Below are positions 34,676 to 43,850 of a stretch of 64,000 nucleotides of DNA, piece after piece. The position numbers were made by a program, and so were the translations under genes. The notes below the pieces were generated by a model, which saw nothing but the letters and a program-made list of their open reading frames with translations, searched no databases and had not been told where the DNA came from. Positions within the stretch are counted from its first letter, which is position 1, and every line of letters starts with the position of its first letter. Source of the stretch: Hydrococcus rivularis NIES-593 (lineage in GTDB: Bacteria; Cyanobacteriota; Cyanobacteriia; Cyanobacteriales; Microcystaceae); contig NZ_MRCB01000001.1 of the NCBI RefSeq assembly GCF_001904635.1, positions 62,001-126,000 on the forward strand. Reading direction: 5' to 3'.

Positions 34676-37600
34676 ATGCTGAGTGCGATTATTAAATGGG
34701 CGATCGCTCGCCGTTGGTTAGTTATCCTGGGTACAATTATCCTCACAATTTGGATATTTCGGACGATTATCCAAATGCCCTTGGATGTTTTTCCTAGCTT
34801 TGCACCACCCCAAGTTGAAATTCAAACAGAAGCACCAGGACTCGCCCCCGAAGAATTAGAATCTCTGGTAACTTTACCAATTGAAAGCGCGATTAACGGT
34901 ACTCCTGGAGTAACGGCGGTACGCTCATCTTCAGCAGCAGGAATTTCTGTCGTTAAAGTCATTTTTAACTGGGATACTGATATTTATCAAGCTCGCCAGC
35001 TAGTAACAGAGCGATTACAACAAGCTCAAAGTAAGCTTCCCGAAGGAGTAGAAACTCCGCAAATTTCTCCCACTAGTTCTCCCATTGGCACAGTATTACA
35101 ATATGCCTTCACGTCTCAAAGCACTCCTTTAATGGAAGTGCGGCGGATTGTTGATTGGCAAGTGACAAATCGCCTTTTAGCTGTGCCTGGTGTTAGTCAG
35201 GTAGTGGCGTATGGTGGCGATGTTCGCCAATATCAAATATTAGTAGATCCAGCCAAGCTAAGAGCCTTTAATGTTACTTTGGAAGACGTAGAGCAAGCAG
35301 CCAAAGCTGCTAATGTTAACGCTCCTGGGGGCTATTTAATTACTCCTGACCGAGAAAAGTTAATTCGTGGTATTGGCAGAATTGAATCTATTGAAGAATT
35401 ACAGCAATCAGTAATTACTGCCCGCAATGGTACACCTGTCAAAATCTCAGATATTGCTGACGTGCAAATTGGTGCAGCTATTAAACGGGGTGATGGCAGT
35501 TTTAATGGTCAAAAGGCAATTGTTGTGATGATTAACAAACAGCCTCAAGCCGATACTCCTACCGTCACCCGTGCCATAGAATCGGCGATGTCAGAGATTC
35601 AAGCAGGATTGCCTAAAGATATCAAAGTTACCCCAACATTTCGTCAAGAAAACTATATCGATTCTTCTATTGAAAATGTTAGAGAGGCTTTAATTGAAGG
35701 CAGCATTATTGTAGCCTTAATTCTAATCCCTTTTTTGATGAATTGGCGTAACCTAGCTATTTGTTTAACTGCCCTACCTTTATCTTTATTACTAGGAGTA
35801 CTGCTACTAAATTGGTTGGGTCAAGGTTTAAATACCATGACTTTGGGAGGGTTAGCAGTAGCAATTGGTTCAGCCGTTGATGATGCAATTGTTGATGCTG
35901 AAAACGTCTATCGTAACTTGCGAGAAAATAAATATTCCCCTAATCCACGTCCAGTTTTAGATGTTGTATTTGACGGTTGTCAAGAAGTACGCGATTCAGT
36001 ATTTGGAGCTACTATCATTACCATAGTTGTCTTCTCCCCAGTTTTTGCTTTAGCTGGTGTGGAAGGTAGCATTTTTATCCCTATGGGATTAGGCTATATG
36101 GCAGCAGTTATCGCCTCTAGTATTACGGCATTAACTGTGACTCCAGCTTTATGTGCAATCTTATTACCTTATGGTCGCCTGCCAGAAACAGAACCTTGGG
36201 TGGCGAGATTTTTTAAGGGGCTGTATCGTCCTCTACTAACATTTTCTCTGCGGCGTTCTGGAATTGTTATAGGGGCTGCGATCGCAAGTTTAGTGGCTGC
36301 GGCTGTAATTGTCCCTTCCTTTGGCAGAATATTTTTACCAGAGTTTCAGGAGCAAACTTTGGTTAATACTCTAACTCTTTATCCGGGGGTTTCTCTAGAA
36401 GCTACTAATGCAGCTGGTGAAACACTTCAACACGCACTCAAGGGAGACTCTAGATTTCCATACGTGCAATTGCGTTCTGGACGTGCGCCAGGAGATGGAG
36501 ACGCAGCCGGGGTAAATTTAGGACACTTGGATATCGAGTTAAGCGACGCAGGAATGAAAGATAGGGAGGGGACGATTGAGAAGTTACGCCAAGAATTTGC
36601 GAAATTACCGGGAGTAGCACCGAATATTGGGGGCTTTATCTCACACCGTATGGATGAGGTGTTGTCTGGGGTGAGGAGTGCGATCGCTCTCAAAATCTTT
36701 GGCCCCGACTTAGAACAACTCCGCACAATTGGACAGCAGGTTGATGATGTCATGAAAACCGTTAATGGGATTGTAGATTTACAACTAGAACCCCAAATAC
36801 CAATTGAACAAATACAAATTAAATTCAACCGACCTGCTGCTTCACGGTATGGTTTGACAGTAGGCAAACTGTCTGAGATTATTGAAACTGCTCTGAATGG
36901 GCGAGTAGTATCTCAAGTTTTAGAAAAACAACAAACTTTCGATTTAGCGGTATGGTTAAAGTCAGATGCACGGCAAAACCTAGATACGATTCGTAATTTG
37001 TTAGTTGATACTCCTAACGGTCAAAAAATTCCTCTTGCACAGGTTGCAACAATTGAAAATGGTACTGGGCCTAATACTATAAATAGGGAGAATGTATCCC
37101 GCTTGATTGTTGTTTCTGCTAATGCTAATGGTAGAGATTTGCGTTCCATTGTCAATGAAATTAGGGAGAAAGTTAAGCAACAAGTGCAAATCCCTGCTGG
37201 TTACTATATTCAGTATGCAGGACAATTTGAGGCAGAAGAAAGAGCAACTCAGAATATCTTAATTTCGAGTGCGATCGCCTTTGTTGCAATTACAGTAATT
37301 ATGTACCTTTCTGTCAAATCTATTCCTTCTACCGCCATGATTATGATTAACTTGCCTTTGGCGTTGGTGGGGGGAGTCTTTTCAGTAGCTTTGTCTGGCG
37401 GCGTTATTTCAATTGCCTCTTTAGTTGGTTTTATCACTTTATTTGGAGTTGCTACCCGTAATGGTTTGTTACTTGTGGATAATTACAACACCAAATTTGC
37501 TGAAGGTACACCATTGAAAGAAGTTCTGATTAAAGGATCAATGGAACGTCTGAATGCCATTTTGATGACAGCTTTTACCTCTGCTTTAGGATTAGCACCT

Positions 37601-37798
37601 TTAGTAATTGAGAGTGGCCCCGGAAAAGAAATCTTACAACCACTTTCAATAGTGGTGTTAGGTGGTTTATTTACTTCTACTGCATTAACTTTAATGGTCT
37701 TACCAGCTTTATATGCTAAATTTGGTAAGTTCTTATTGCCTAAACTTACTATCTCAGTTGTAGAGGATGGCAAAGTACCAAAAGCAGTTTTTGAGTAA
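34676..37798 (+). CDS. HME-type RND efflux transporter (CusA/CzcA-like)
   Basis: 1,040 residues, the normal RND length. Twelve membrane segments are expected, with the usual large periplasmic loops after TM1 and TM7. The TM4 region reads IGSAVDDAIVDAENVYRNLR, containing the paired acidic proton-relay residues of heavy-metal RND pumps. Residues match neither the CusA-type nor the CzcA-type signature exactly and recall the HME3 group, whose substrate is less defined. It pairs with the adaptor just upstream. No outer-membrane TolC-like gene is visible here, so a chromosomal channel is presumably used. Confidence 0.9.
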   Translation: MLSAIIKWAIARRWLVILGTIILTIWIFRTIIQMPLDVFPSFAPPQVEIQTEAPGLAPEELESLVTLPIESAINGTPGVTAVRSSSAAGISVVKVIFNWDTDIYQARQLVTERLQQAQSKLPEGVETPQISPTSSPIGTVLQYAFTSQSTPLMEVRRIVDWQVTNRLLAVPGVSQVVAYGGDVRQYQILVDPAKLRAFNVTLEDVEQAAKAANVNAPGGYLITPDREKLIRGIGRIESIEELQQSVITARNGTPVKISDIADVQIGAAIKRGDGSFNGQKAIVVMINKQPQADTPTVTRAIESAMSEIQAGLPKDIKVTPTFRQENYIDSSIENVREALIEGSIIVALILIPFLMNWRNLAICLTALPLSLLLGVLLLNWLGQGLNTMTLGGLAVAIGSAVDDAIVDAENVYRNLRENKYSPNPRPVLDVVFDGCQEVRDSVFGATIITIVVFSPVFALAGVEGSIFIPMGLGYMAAVIASSITALTVTPALCAILLPYGRLPETEPWVARFFKGLYRPLLTFSLRRSGIVIGAAIASLVAAAVIVPSFGRIFLPEFQEQTLVNTLTLYPGVSLEATNAAGETLQHALKGDSRFPYVQLRSGRAPGDGDAAGVNLGHLDIELSDAGMKDREGTIEKLRQEFAKLPGVAPNIGGFISHRMDEVLSGVRSAIALKIFGPDLEQLRTIGQQVDDVMKTVNGIVDLQLEPQIPIEQIQIKFNRPAASRYGLTVGKLSEIIETALNGRVVSQVLEKQQTFDLAVWLKSDARQNLDTIRNLLVDTPNGQKIPLAQVATIENGTGPNTINRENVSRLIVVSANANGRDLRSIVNEIREKVKQQVQIPAGYYIQYAGQFEAEERATQNILISSAIAFVAITVIMYLSVKSIPSTAMIMINLPLALVGGVFSVALSGGVISIASLVGFITLFGVATRNGLLLVDNYNTKFAEGTPLKEVLIKGSMERLNAILMTAFTSALGLAPLVIESGPGKEILQPLSIVVLGGLFTSTALTLMVLPALYAKFGKFLLPKLTISVVEDGKVPKAVFE

Positions 37799-38116
37799 TG
37801 ATAAATATCATAGAATTTTATCTTTTAGAATTCTTTATGAATTGTTAGCCTTGAGTAAATTTTGAGTCATCTTGATGCTTTCAGTACAAAAGGTGTTACT
37901 AATCAGTTGCCAATGAGGTGATATTATCTCATGATCTGGCTAACGCCAAGCTGCGCTAACAGCAACGCCAAAAATACTACACCCCTTCTAAAAAATAGCA
38001 GAGTGGTGAAAATGGTCTTGTCAAGACTATTTTCCAGCTTTGATAAATATGCCCCCTCCCCCCATTAGTGTTAAAATATTACTATAAAAGACTTTTATAA
38101 CTATGCCCCTTGATAA
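37799..38116. promoter_or_regulatory. Intergenic region with palindrome before the MFS exporter
   Basis: 318 bp without a gene. TATAAAAG-A-CTTTTATA at 38083-38099 is a 17-bp dyad ending 17 bp before the MFS start codon, and its left half resembles a -10 box. It could be an operator overlapping the promoter. ATGAG...CTCAT near 37913-37932 is a weaker dyad. Confidence 0.45.
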
Positions 38117-39508
38117 ATGAATACCTTGACATTTTTCCGCAGCTTGAGAAATCCGGTATTTGCAAGGCTGTATACTGCTCAAACCACTAGTTTATTGGGT
38201 GATGCACTTACTTGGGTGGGTTTAGCCCTGCTGGCTTTTAACTTAGCTGGAAAGAATGCGGCGGTTGTACTTTCAGTAGCTTTAACTCTGCGTGTTACCG
38301 CTTTTGTATTGCTGTCCCCTCTTGCAGGTGCGATCGCAGACCGCCTCGACCGTAAGAAAATCATGGTTATTACCCACATATTCAGAATGTTAATTGTGGG
38401 TCTGTTGCCTTTTGTGACACAAATTTGGCAAGTTTACGTATTAATATTTGCACTGAACGTTTTTAATGCTTTCTTCACCCCAACTTACCAAGCCACAATT
38501 CCATTAGTCACGGGTGAGAATGACTATGCAGGCGCGATCGCTCTTTCGTCCGCTACTTACCAATTGCTTGGTGTACTTGGCCCCGGTATCGCTGGAAGTG
38601 TCGCCGCCTTCATTGGTGCAAGACAAGTCTTCTTTTTGGATGCTCTCAGCTTTGCGATCGCGGCAATCTTAATATTCACCCTACCAGGTCGGCTCGTCGT
38701 TGCACAAAATCAACAGCCTTCCAGAACAACACGCCGAACATGGGGAGACATTAAAGACGGTACAACTCGCCTGCTTACAGATGCACCTATTCGTTACGCG
38801 CTAGCGATGCAGTTAGTCGCATCAATTGCCGGAGCGCAAATCTTAGTCAATACTGTTGGCTATGTCCAAGGTTCACTTAAACTGGGAGAAGTGCAGTACG
38901 GCTGGGTGATGGCAGCTTTTGGGATTGGTGCAACTCTCTGTGCAGTTATTTATGGTACGTTCAATAGAAGTTTGTTGCGTACAACGTTTGTTTTGATTGG
39001 TGCAACTTTGATCACCTTGGCTTTATTACCTGCCAACTACGCAAATTTAACAGTATTGATGCTTTTATGGTTGGTAGCGGGTGCGGGGCAAAATTTAGTC
39101 AACTTACCTACTCAGACATTAATTGCAGACCGTATCCCGACTGCTATACAAGGGCGAGTTTATGGCGCACACTTTGCCTGGAGTCATCTTTGGTGGGCAA
39201 TCTCCTACCCTCTTGCGGGTTGGTTAGGAAGTCACTTTGCTGAACGTGAGTTTATTTACGGTAGCTTAGTGGGCTTGATGCTGCTAGTGGTAGTACAAAT
39301 TACCCTCTCGCCTCATCCACATGAACACGAACACTTTCACTATCTTAGTATGCATGAACATCAACACATCCACGATGAACACCATCAGCATAACCACGAT
39401 GAGGGGATGGCTATAGGCGAATCTCACAACCATCTTCACGAACACACGACGATTATCTATCACACTCACCCTCACACTAGGGACATTCACCATCGCCATA
39501 GTCATTGA
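38117..39508 (+). CDS. MFS metal exporter with His-rich C-terminus (NreB/NrsD-like)
   Basis: 463 residues. Twelve membrane segments with the MFS motif DRLDRKKIM after TM2. From about residue 396 the tail is extremely His-rich (HPHEHEHFHYLSMHEHQHIH and onward), ending HHRHSH. Nickel exporters NreB and NrsD share the MFS plus C-terminal His tail design; cobalt or nickel is therefore a likely substrate. The preceding genes are copper/RND types, so it is a separate resistance module in the island. Confidence 0.8.
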   Translation: MNTLTFFRSLRNPVFARLYTAQTTSLLGDALTWVGLALLAFNLAGKNAAVVLSVALTLRVTAFVLLSPLAGAIADRLDRKKIMVITHIFRMLIVGLLPFVTQIWQVYVLIFALNVFNAFFTPTYQATIPLVTGENDYAGAIALSSATYQLLGVLGPGIAGSVAAFIGARQVFFLDALSFAIAAILIFTLPGRLVVAQNQQPSRTTRRTWGDIKDGTTRLLTDAPIRYALAMQLVASIAGAQILVNTVGYVQGSLKLGEVQYGWVMAAFGIGATLCAVIYGTFNRSLLRTTFVLIGATLITLALLPANYANLTVLMLLWLVAGAGQNLVNLPTQTLIADRIPTAIQGRVYGAHFAWSHLWWAISYPLAGWLGSHFAEREFIYGSLVGLMLLVVVQITLSPHPHEHEHFHYLSMHEHQHIHDEHHQHNHDEGMAIGESHNHLHEHTTIIYHTHPHTRDIHHRHSH

Positions 39509-39559
39509 ACTGTTGTTGATAATATTGCGATCAGATATTGGTTAAAACTTATCAGAGGA

Positions 39560-39793
39560 TTAAGATGAAGCACTGTCATTATCCTTTAAACCGAATGCTG
39601 CTTGCCACCTTTGCGGATGACGCGGCACTAAAATTCTTACATCGGGGTCTGGTAATCCAATATTCGCTTCTTTCAACGCAGCAACTATCGCCTGTCTAAC
39701 TGCTGATGTCGTAGCCACAAAATCAGAACGCCGCGAATCTGTCCAAAAGCGGGTTTCAACTACAACGTCATCTTGTCCTAAATCTCGTATCAG
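39560..39793 (-). pseudogene. C-terminal remnant of a MscS-type mechanosensitive channel
   Basis: The minus strand encodes about 78 residues (LIRDLGQDDVVVETRFWTDS ... IGLPDPDVRILVPRHPQRWQ) ending at 39560. This is the cytoplasmic C-terminus typical of cyanobacterial MscS-family channels. There is no start codon or membrane domain; upstream the frame becomes unlike MscS. It is a fragment left by rearrangement, likely the edge of an older chromosomal or plasmid segment. Confidence 0.7.
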
Positions 39794-39849
39794 GCATAAT
39801 AGCTTAACGCATTGGCATATTGTCTGTTTAGCAATTTGTTAACAATAAT

Positions 39850-40749
39850 TCAAATAGAATTCCTGATTTTTTTGTAACCGAAATGAGAACGTGAATTCTG
39901 ATAATGTTGCTCTTGCCCTATGTTGTATGCTGTTGGTGAAGGCGAGGAGTAAAATTTGCTGCGGTTTTGAAATAAAATAAAACTTGCTACTGCTATAAGC
40001 AAATAGCCAAATCCTCGTTGCAACTGTCTAGGCTGTACAAACTGAGAAAGATAAGCTCCACTAATTGTGCCGATGCTGGCAGCGATTGTAAATGAAGCCA
40101 TGAGATGCCAATTCAGTGATACCTGTCCTAGATAGCCTAACAGTCCAGCAACAGAATTCATTGCAATGATTAGTAAAGAAGTGCCGATCGCTTGTTTCAT
40201 TGGGGTATTTCCCAGCAAAACTAAGGCAGGAACAATCGCAAATCCGCCACCAACCCCAACTAATCCAGTTAATAAACCAACACCTAAACCTTCACTCAGC
40301 ATCCAAAGCCAACAGTATTTACATATTGGTTTGGGATATAAGCTTAAATCCAAATCAGTCGCAGCAACTTTTGGAATTGGTTTAGCATTTTTGTTAATCA
40401 TAAATCCTGCTGCCAATAGCATCATCAAGGCAAACAGAATCATCTGGATTGTGCCGGTAATAAAAGGTAATGTTGCTAATTTAGCTCCTACATAAGCTCC
40501 TAACATTGTGGCAGAGCCAAACATGAAAGCGGTTTTTAAATTTACATTGCCTTGCTGCCAATGGGGAATGGCACCAATGAGACTGACACTGCCTACAATA
40601 AATAGAGTCATGGCGATCGCTGGTTTTGGTGTCACACCCATGACATACACTAAAATCGGTACTGCTAAAACCGAACCACCGCCGCCAATTAACCCTAAAC
40701 TGATGCCTATACAAATTGCGAGAAAATGACCAAATATCCAGACAATCAT
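39850..40749 (-). CDS. TauE/SafE (TSUP) sulfur-compound permease
   Basis: 299 residues with about eight membrane segments and the internal repeat GGGGSVLAVPILVYVMG / GVGGGFAIVPALVLLGNTP, the TSUP signature. The family moves sulfite, thiosulfate or related anions. It lies 25 bp downstream of the persulfide dioxygenase and belongs to the sulfide-detoxification operon, where it probably removes sulfite made from persulfide oxidation. Confidence 0.85.
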   Translation of the reverse strand: MIVWIFGHFLAICIGISLGLIGGGGSVLAVPILVYVMGVTPKPAIAMTLFIVGSVSLIGAIPHWQQGNVNLKTAFMFGSATMLGAYVGAKLATLPFITGTIQMILFALMMLLAAGFMINKNAKPIPKVAATDLDLSLYPKPICKYCWLWMLSEGLGVGLLTGLVGVGGGFAIVPALVLLGNTPMKQAIGTSLLIIAMNSVAGLLGYLGQVSLNWHLMASFTIAASIGTISGAYLSQFVQPRQLQRGFGYLLIAVASFILFQNRSKFYSSPSPTAYNIGQEQHYQNSRSHFGYKKIRNSI

Positions 40750-40774
40750 AAATTATGGAATTGATTAGAGGACT

Positions 40775-41473
40775 TTAACTGGTAAACAGTAAATTACCGC
40801 AACGCTCATTGGCGGGAACTGCTTCCATCATTTTTTGTGGTTCAGGTAAATCTAAACTATCCATGAACTGAATGAAGTTTTGGCGATCGCGCCCGACAAA
40901 TCTTGGATTCCAGCGTTTTTCTTCGCCAATAGTAGATACTGTCTGTCCACGATAGTCATGCCCAGGATATACCAAAGTTTCATCTGATAAAGTAAATAGT
41001 TTTTGTGTCACTGAGTCAAACAAAGTTCCCGCATCACCACTTTGAAAGTCGGTTCGTCCACAGCCACGAATAAACAAGGCATCTCCAGTTAAAACTCGAT
41101 CTTGATTAACTAAATACGCATTATGGCTATCTGTATGACCTGGTGTGGCGATCGCCTGAATTGTTATGCTTGCCAATTGTAAGATTTCTCCATCTTTAAT
41201 GTACCGATCTGCACAACTGGCTTGAGCTTTATCGGGAACAATCCCCAAACAACCAGTCATTTCTCGCAATTTGGCTGTACCTGTAATATGATCTGCATGA
41301 ATGTGGGTTTCTAAGCAGTAACGCAGAGATAACCCTAATTCTGTCAGTAGTTTCAAATCACGTTCGACTTGCTCCAACACCGGATCTACCAAAATAGCTT
41401 CTTGAGTCTGTTGATCTGCAAGTAAATAAGTGTAAGTGCTGCTTTCTCTGTCAAATAACTGTCTGAATAACAT
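40775..41473 (-). CDS. MBL-fold persulfide dioxygenase (ETHE1/SdoA-like)
   Basis: 232 residues. The metallo-beta-lactamase motif is HIHADH at residues 57-62, with GHTDSH and GHDYRG later supplying the further ligands. A single mononuclear iron site and the location beside TSUP, Blh-like and BigR-like genes identify it as a persulfide dioxygenase, which oxidises glutathione persulfide to sulfite in the cytoplasm. Second gene of the operon (30 bp after the Blh-like gene). Confidence 0.88.
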   Translation of the reverse strand: MLFRQLFDRESSTYTYLLADQQTQEAILVDPVLEQVERDLKLLTELGLSLRYCLETHIHADHITGTAKLREMTGCLGIVPDKAQASCADRYIKDGEILQLASITIQAIATPGHTDSHNAYLVNQDRVLTGDALFIRGCGRTDFQSGDAGTLFDSVTQKLFTLSDETLVYPGHDYRGQTVSTIGEEKRWNPRFVGRDRQNFIQFMDSLDLPEPQKMMEAVPANERCGNLLFTS

Positions 41474-41503
41474 AGTGTTTCCTCTTGCAACAATGCCAAA
41501 ACT

Positions 41504-41953
41504 TCAATTTGTTTGGGAGTGAGTTGAAACATAATGTTCAAGGAACTGTTTCATCTGCGGATTAGCACTACAATCAAAGCCAGCCGCAGCAGCTTTCTCA
41601 AATACTTGCTCTGGTGTCATTCCTTGTCGCGTTGCTACGTTCATAAATGCCATTAAACCCGCACGCATAGTACTAGCACAATGAATTAAAGCGGGTTTGG
41701 GTAGCTGATCAATTTGCTCAAGTACCTCTGTAGTCAGTTCATCGCTAATCTCGTTCGGCTTGACCGGAATGTTGACGTAGTGCAGTCCCAAGACTTGTGC
41801 TTGTTGCTGTTCATCGCTGAGAAAACCTTGTTCATCAGGCGATCGCAGATTGAGTACAGACTTGTAACCTTCACTAACCGCCTGCTGTAACTGCTCTGGT
41901 GTCACCTGTCCTGCTACTGTTAATTCATTGTTAATCTTTTTGACGTTTTCCAT
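41504..41953 (-). CDS. Blh-like DUF442 phosphatase-fold protein
   Basis: 149 residues with the tyrosine-phosphatase-like loop HCASTMRAG (His91, Cys92, Arg97). The spacing Cys-x4-Arg, one short of CX5R, is usual for the DUF442/TIGR01244 family, found alone or fused to the dioxygenase (Blh). It may transfer persulfide sulfur via Cys92 rather than remove phosphate. First gene of the operon, next to the palindromic operator. Confidence 0.8.
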   Translation of the reverse strand: MENVKKINNELTVAGQVTPEQLQQAVSEGYKSVLNLRSPDEQGFLSDEQQQAQVLGLHYVNIPVKPNEISDELTTEVLEQIDQLPKPALIHCASTMRAGLMAFMNVATRQGMTPEQVFEKAAAAGFDCSANPQMKQFLEHYVSTHSQTN

Positions 41954-41974
41954 TGCTGTTTTATCTCTTAATCC

Positions 41975-42010
41975 TTACTACCATATTACTATCTGGTAAT
42001 ATGGTAGTAA
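41975..42010. promoter_or_regulatory. 36-bp palindromic operator of the sulfide-responsive operon
   Basis: Perfect 15-bp arms TTACTACCATATTAC and GTAATATGGTAGTAA separated by six bases, between the divergent Blh-like (start 41953) and ArsR-like (start 42044) genes. It fits the AT-rich dyads bound by BigR/SqrR dimers, and would repress both directions until persulfide oxidises the regulator. Confidence 0.8.
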
Positions 42011-42043
42011 CTACATATAAGAAGATGTAATATTTAAGTCTGT

Positions 42044-42388
42044 ATGTTAGAATCTTCGCCTCAAGCTCTTGCTCCCGTTGCTGAATACTTTAAAGTATTG
42101 TCAGAAGTAAGTCGGCTGCAAGTTTTGTGTTGTCTCAAGTCAGGAGCGAAAAACGTGACAGAAATCATCCAAGAAACCGGACTAGGACAAGCAAATGTTT
42201 CCAAACATTTGAAAGTATTGATGCAAGCGGGTATAGTCACTCGTCAACCACAAGGAATCAGTGTTTTTTACCAAATTACTGACCCAATAATTTTTGAGCT
42301 ATGTGAGTTAGTGTGCGATCGCCTTGTTATTCGTCTGCAAGAACAAACCCAACAGTTAGAACAACTACAAGCACTACGCCAACCGTAA
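42044..42388 (+). CDS. BigR/SqrR-like ArsR-family repressor
   Basis: 114 residues. Winged helix-turn-helix of the ArsR type, with recognition helix GQANVSKHLKVLMQAGIV near residues 48-65. Cys29/Cys30 (RLQVLCCL) and Cys87/Cys91 (ELCELVC) suit the dithiol pair, one on helix 2 and one on helix 5, that senses persulfide in BigR and SqrR. The metal motif of SmtB/ArsR is absent. It faces the dioxygenase operon across the palindrome and should repress it. Confidence 0.82.
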   Translation: MLESSPQALAPVAEYFKVLSEVSRLQVLCCLKSGAKNVTEIIQETGLGQANVSKHLKVLMQAGIVTRQPQGISVFYQITDPIIFELCELVCDRLVIRLQEQTQQLEQLQALRQP

Positions 42389-42542
42389 AAATTGCTCCAG
42401 ATTGAGATTTCTTGGAGTCGATAGAATTTCATTCCAATTTCATCGTCAAGTGTGATGATGATAAATGCAATTAACTGTGATTTAACAATTACAGCTTTCT
42501 CTTAACACCGAATTGCCAGTCATCAACTCAAAGGTAACAGCA

Positions 42543-43742
42543 GTGACAACAAAAACTTTTCAAACCATCCCTCGTAATGTTTGGGTTTTGGGATTTGTCA
42601 GCTTGTTAACTGATATTAGTTCTGAGATGATTCATTCGGTGTTGCCGTTATTTTTAATTTCGGCACTAGGAGCAAATTTGCTAACAGTTGGGTGGATTGA
42701 GGGAATTGCAGAATCAACTGCTTCTGTACTGAAAGTTTTTTCAGGAGCCTTAAGTGATTATTTAGGACAGCGTAAGAAATTAGCTGTTGTTGGTTATGGA
42801 CTATCTACCTTAGTTAAACCCCTGTTCGCATTGGCAACTAGTCCTGCTTGGGTATTGATGGCTCGTTTTGGTGATCGCGTTGGTAAGGGAATTCGTGTAG
42901 CTCCCCGCGATGCAATCGTAGCAGATGTTACCGATAGCGTTAATCGTGGAGCTGCCTACGGTTTGCGCCAATCTTTAGACACCATCGGCGCATTCACTGG
43001 GCCACTAGTTGCATTCATGTTGATGTCTTTTTCAGGACAGAACTTTCGTCTAGTTTTCTGGTTAGCTGTGCTTCCCGGTATTTTAGCAGTAGCTCTTTTA
43101 GCAACTGGCGTGCGGGAAACCGGCAATAAAAACAGTCAAAGACAGAATAATCCTCTACAGTGGTCTGCTTTGCAAAGTTTGGGTAAAAGCTACTGGGTGC
43201 TAGTTGCGGTTGCACTACTATTTAATTTCGGTAACTCTAGCGATGCTTTTTTATTGCTGCAAGCGCAGCAAGCTGGAGTATCCGCCTCACTAGTACCACT
43301 CACCCTAGTTGTAATGAATATAGCTTACTCTCTCAGTGCCTATCCAGTAGGATTGTTATCTGACCGCATTGGTAGATTGGGGCTGCTAGTGGGTGGATTT
43401 TTTGTGTATGCGTTGGCATATTTAGGTTTTGCATTTGTTGATGCTCCTTGGCACGTGTGGGGACTATTTGCGCTGTATGGTCTGCATCAGGGCATGAGTC
43501 AAGGCATATTGTTAGCACTGGTAGCAGATAGAGTTCCGTCTAATCTGCGGGGTACTGCTTTTGGGTTAATTAATTTGGCTACCGGTGTAGCGCTCTTACC
43601 AGCTAGCCTGTTAGGAGGTGTTTTGTGGCAAACAATCAGTCCAAAAGCAACTTTCATCGCTGGAAGTATGTTCGCTTTAAGTGCGATCGTATTACTGCTG
43701 GTATTTGAAGGCGGAAGACGAAAATCAGTAGGTAAAGAGTAA
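42543..43742 (+). CDS. MFS transporter
   Basis: 399 residues from GTG 42543, which has an AAAGG ribosome site; TTG 42513 is a possible earlier start. Twelve membrane segments. DRVGKGIRVAPRDAIVADV is the conserved inner loop of a widespread bacterial MFS subfamily with no defined substrate. It lies 154 bp after the sulfide-sensing repressor in the same direction; whether it belongs to that unit is unclear. A peculiar C-terminus is Lys/Arg-rich. Confidence 0.8.
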   Translation: MTTKTFQTIPRNVWVLGFVSLLTDISSEMIHSVLPLFLISALGANLLTVGWIEGIAESTASVLKVFSGALSDYLGQRKKLAVVGYGLSTLVKPLFALATSPAWVLMARFGDRVGKGIRVAPRDAIVADVTDSVNRGAAYGLRQSLDTIGAFTGPLVAFMLMSFSGQNFRLVFWLAVLPGILAVALLATGVRETGNKNSQRQNNPLQWSALQSLGKSYWVLVAVALLFNFGNSSDAFLLLQAQQAGVSASLVPLTLVVMNIAYSLSAYPVGLLSDRIGRLGLLVGGFFVYALAYLGFAFVDAPWHVWGLFALYGLHQGMSQGILLALVADRVPSNLRGTAFGLINLATGVALLPASLLGGVLWQTISPKATFIAGSMFALSAIVLLLVFEGGRRKSVGKE

Positions 43743-43764
43743 AAATCTTCATTGCCAGCTATCT

Positions 43765-43797
43765 CTTTCCAAGTTCTTGACTTTTTCTCTCTACGAT
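43765..43797 (+). promoter_or_regulatory. Shared regulon promoter A, before the COG4705-RR-kinase operon
   Basis: CTTTCCAAGTTCTTGAC (43765-43781) followed, 9 bases after TTGACT, by the -10-like TACGAT. Six promoters in this window have this layout (A to F). The short distance means TTGACT is not a -35 box; a bound activator probably replaces it. Confidence 0.75.
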
Positions 43798-43850
43798 GAA
43801 CCTGCAAGTTCAGATAACGTATTGGTAGTCCACCAGCAAGTAGAGCAATA

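Noticed and set aside
43776-43782. TTGAC in the six shared promoters read as an ordinary -35 box
   Set aside because: In all six the -10-like box is only 9 bases away; a -35/-10 pair needs about 17. An activator site explains it better.
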